Below, in pieces: positions 61,820 to 64,000 of a stretch of 64,000 nucleotides of DNA (within the stretch, counting starts at the first letter, position 1; each line of letters starts with the position of its first letter). This DNA is from Pollutimonas sp035515055 (GTDB lineage: Bacteria > Pseudomonadota > Gammaproteobacteria > Burkholderiales > Burkholderiaceae_B): contig DATJBV010000030.1 of the NCBI GenBank assembly GCA_035515055.1, positions 14,522 to 78,521 of the forward strand, in the 5' to 3' direction. A program made the translations under genes and the position numbers. Under the pieces are notes generated by a model. That model did not search any database. It had not been told where the DNA came from and saw only the letters and a list, made by a program, of their open reading frames with translations.

Positions 61820-62680
61820 ATGTTCTCGCCCGATTCCCTCGTTACCCTATCGAATCCCGTCTACCGGAAACGCCAGCGATTCAATCGCCTCATGCTGGGG
61901 CTTTCCGGCGCCACGGTGATTTTCGGCTTGTTCTGGCTGTGCTGGATCATTCTTACCTTGTTCATCAAGGGCGGTTCCGCCTTGTCCTTTACCTTGCTCA
62001 CAGAAAGTACGCCGCCCCCGGGCGCCGATGGCGGCCTGCTCAACGCCATCGTGGGCAGCATGATGATGGCCGGCGTCGGCACGCTTATCGGCACGCCTAT
62101 CGGCGTATTGGCAGGCACTTACCTGGCCGAATATGGCCAGCGCGGCTGGCTGGCTCCCGCCACGCGCTTTCTTAACGATGTTTTGCTGTCCGCGCCTTCC
62201 ATTGTCATCGGGCTGTTCATCTATGCCACCTACGTCGCGCAAGTAGGACATTACTCTGGGTGGGCCGGCGCATTGGCCTTGTCCATACTCGTTATTCCGG
62301 TCGTTGTCCGCTCGACCGACAACATGCTCATGCTGGTGCCCAACAGCCTGCGCGAAGCCGCCGCGGCGCTGGGCTGCCCGCAATGGCGCATTGTCATGTT
62401 CATCTCGTATCGTGCGGCCCGGTCGGGAATCATTACCGGTGTCCTGCTGGCCATTGCCCGCATCTCGGGCGAGACGGCGCCATTGTTGTTCACCGCGCTC
62501 AACAATCAGTTCATGTCCTTGAATATGAACGCGCCCATCGCCAACTTGCCGGTGGTCATATTCCAGTACGCGGCCAGTCCGTTCGAGGACTGGAATCGCT
62601 TGGCGTGGGCCGGTGCGGTATTGGTCACATTGCTGGTGCTGGGCATCAATATTGCCGCCCGCAGCTTTTTCCGTAAATAA
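61820..62680 (+). CDS. pstA: Phosphate ABC transporter permease PstA
   Basis: PstA is the second channel subunit. The 286-residue protein has six helices: LGLSGATVIFGLFWLCWIIL is the first, then GGLLNAIVGSMMMAGVGTLIGTPIGVLAGTYLAEYG. The EAA loop is NSLREAAAALGCPQWRIVMFISYRAA, and RISGETAPLLFTALNNQFMS is a PstA signature. It lies between pstC and pstB in the normal order; a 39-bp gap to pstB has a strong Gly-rich ribosome site. Confidence 0.96.
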   Translation: MFSPDSLVTLSNPVYRKRQRFNRLMLGLSGATVIFGLFWLCWIILTLFIKGGSALSFTLLTESTPPPGADGGLLNAIVGSMMMAGVGTLIGTPIGVLAGTYLAEYGQRGWLAPATRFLNDVLLSAPSIVIGLFIYATYVAQVGHYSGWAGALALSILVIPVVVRSTDNMLMLVPNSLREAAAALGCPQWRIVMFISYRAARSGIITGVLLAIARISGETAPLLFTALNNQFMSLNMNAPIANLPVVIFQYAASPFEDWNRLAWAGAVLVTLLVLGINIAARSFFRK

Positions 62681-62719
62681 ACATGCCAAGGGGGACTGCC
62701 CCCTTGCAGGGAAATACAT

Positions 62720-63496
62720 ATGCCAACTTCTATATCCGCCATTCCGACGAAGCTCGAGGTCAAGGACCTGAACTTCTACTACGGCAAGTATCAGGCGATC
62801 AAGGACGTCAGTCTTAATATCAAGGAACACAAGGTAACGGCATTCATCGGGCCTTCGGGTTGCGGCAAATCCACGTTGCTCCGGTGCTTCAATCGCATGT
62901 TCGAACTGTATCCCGGACAACGCGCCGAGGGGCAGATCAACCTGGACGGCGAAAACCTGCTTGCCTCTAAAGTAGACATCTCGCTCATACGCGCAAAGGT
63001 CGGGATGGTGTTCCAGAAACCCACCCCCTTTCCCATGAGCATCTACGACAACATCGCGTTCGGCGTGCGCTTGTTCGAGAAACTGAGCAAAGGCGAGATG
63101 GACGAACGCGTCGAATGGGCGCTGTCCAAGGCGGCGCTATGGAACGAGGTCAAGGACAAGCTCAACCAAAGCGGAAACAGCCTTTCGGGTGGCCAGCAAC
63201 AACGCCTTTGCATTGCCCGCGGAGTTGCGATCAAGCCTGAAATATTGCTGCTCGACGAGCCGTGCTCGGCGCTGGATCCGATATCCACCGCCAAGATCGA
63301 AGAACTCATCGCAGAAATCAAGGACGACTACACCGTGGTCATCGTGACGCACAACATGCAGCAGGCGGCACGTTGTTCGGACTACACTGCCTATATGTAT
63401 CTGGGCGAATTGATGGAATACGGCGAGACGGACCAAATATTCGTCAAGCCGGCCCGCAAAGAAACGGAAGACTACATCACCGGACGATTCGGCTAG
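62720..63496 (+). CDS. pstB: Phosphate ABC transporter ATP-binding protein
   Basis: PstB powers phosphate uptake. The 258-residue protein has all motifs intact: IGPSGCGKSTLLRCFNRM (Walker A), MVFQKPTPFPMSIYDN (Q-loop), LSGGQQQRLCIARG (signature), LLLDEPCSALDP (Walker B and D-loop) and IVTHNMQQAARCSD (H-loop). PTPFP and YGKYQAIKDVSL are PstB-specific. It completes pstSCAB. phoU does not follow inside the window; a subtilisin-like gene starts 10 bases later behind a strong ribosome site. Confidence 0.97.
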   Translation: MPTSISAIPTKLEVKDLNFYYGKYQAIKDVSLNIKEHKVTAFIGPSGCGKSTLLRCFNRMFELYPGQRAEGQINLDGENLLASKVDISLIRAKVGMVFQKPTPFPMSIYDNIAFGVRLFEKLSKGEMDERVEWALSKAALWNEVKDKLNQSGNSLSGGQQQRLCIARGVAIKPEILLLDEPCSALDPISTAKIEELIAEIKDDYTVVIVTHNMQQAARCSDYTAYMYLGELMEYGETDQIFVKPARKETEDYITGRFG

Positions 63497-63506
63497 GAGG
63501 ACCCGC

Positions 63507-64000
63507 ATGAACGGCGCAACGGGCCGTTACTTGGTGCTTTTATCGACGCGGAACGCCCTGCGGGCCAGCAAAGCGCTGGCTGAACAGGCGCATGTCCAGG
63601 TCATTGCATCGCGTGATATCGACGCGGCCAAGAGGCAAGGCGTGCGCCTTGATGCCCAATGCGCCATTGTGTACGAGCATATCGGCGTGGCGGTCCTGCA
63701 GTGCGGCCTGGACGGCGGGCAACGGCTCCAGGCGGCGGCAAGCGCGAACGATCAAAATATCCTGGCCATCGAGCCCGAGCGACGCGTGCATGCCATAGGC
63801 ACGCAGCGTAGTCGGCGTGTCGCGAACGACGTGGTCGTTGCGGACGAAACTCTTGCCACCTGGGGGCTGCAACTCACCGGCGCGGCGGCATCGCCATATA
63901 CGGGCGCCGGCATACGCGTGGCCGTCCTCGATACGGGCCTGGATCGCGAGCATCCTGATTTCGAAAGCCGCATCATCGTCGCGCGCTCTTTCGTTGAAGG
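63507..64000 (+). CDS. Subtilisin-like (S8) serine peptidase, N-terminal part cut by window edge
   Basis: The visible 164 residues begin MNGATGRYLVLLSTRNALRA, with no classical signal peptide. Residues 1-100 look like an inhibitor-I9-type propeptide (YLVLLSTRNA, VIASRDI, ILAIEPERRVHAIG). The catalytic domain opens at about residue 120 with WGLQLTGAAASPYTGAGIRVAVLDTGLDREHPDF, where Asp142 is the first of the Asp-His-Ser triad. CTAGGAGG at 63493-63500 is a strong ribosome site, and the gene follows pstB by 10 bases with no terminator, so it is likely cotranscribed under PhoB control. It occupies the place where phoU is often found. His and Ser and the C-terminus lie beyond the edge. Confidence 0.85.
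   Translation, partial: MNGATGRYLVLLSTRNALRASKALAEQAHVQVIASRDIDAAKRQGVRLDAQCAIVYEHIGVAVLQCGLDGGQRLQAAASANDQNILAIEPERRVHAIGTQRSRRVANDVVVADETLATWGLQLTGAAASPYTGAGIRVAVLDTGLDREHPDFESRIIVARSFVE

Overview
The window is a continuous stretch of a moderately GC-rich bacterial chromosome. Protein sequences (GlyQ, PurM, CarAB, FtsH, DnaX), three periplasmic Bug/TctC-type binding proteins and CaiB-type CoA transferases point to a betaproteobacterium of the family Alcaligenaceae (Bordetella/Achromobacter/Pusillimonas relatives). The genus cannot be fixed from sequence alone. Most of it is core genome. I see no phage, insertion sequence, integron or CRISPR array.

Layout. 1-1.5 kb: glyQ-glyS on the minus strand (glyS runs off the left edge). 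1.6-7.0 kb: plus-strand catabolic cluster of crotonase, class I fumarase, MaoC-like hydratase, family III CoA transferase and CitE-like lyase, which together look like an itaconate/mesaconate to pyruvate plus acetyl-CoA route. 7-10.2 kb: folK, pcnB, a HAD phosphatase and hda (minus). 10.3-17.7 kb: purM, miaA-mutL, a DedA protein, and amiC-tsaE-AEC transporter. 17.8-24.6 kb: accessory-looking stretch with two tandem Bug proteins, tRNA-Arg(CCU), a small unknown protein, a FabI-like reductase, and a LysR regulator divergent from a CoA transferase plus a third Bug protein. 24.6-28.3 kb: ybaK, xerD and modABC. 28.3-34.3 kb: an AddAB-like nuclease/helicase pair.

34.4-37.4 kb: ffs (4.5S RNA)-dnaX-ybaB-recR, the conserved replication/repair block. 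37.5-40.2 kb: an SsuA/TauA-type ABC importer. 40.2-41.2 kb: transaldolase. 41.3-55.8 kb: the conserved order carA-carB ... greA-yhbY-rlmE-ftsH-folP-glmM, interrupted between carB and greA by four genes (SDR, YchJ-like, a motif-degenerate ABC ATPase, a uracil-type permease). 55.8-64 kb: a phosphate block with ppx divergent from ppk1, then pstSCAB. Pho boxes lie before ppk1 and pstS, and a subtilisin-like protease starts directly after pstB, where phoU is often found.

Functionally the window joins housekeeping (translation, purine/pyrimidine, folate, cell wall, mismatch and recombination repair, phosphate scavenging and polyphosphate storage) with organic-acid catabolism. The items most worth a second look are: the subtilase in the pst locus; an 18-bp perfect hairpin between pstS and pstC; an A8 run in dnaX placed to allow a gamma-length product; a terminator in the greA leader; an ABC ATPase that has lost most catalytic motifs; the C5-dicarboxylate cluster; a paired-repeat operator candidate at the LysR/CoA-transferase junction; and the eroded Fe-S cysteines of the AddB-like protein. 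None can be claimed as a wholly new system from sequence alone. No stretch over 300 bases lacks a gene.
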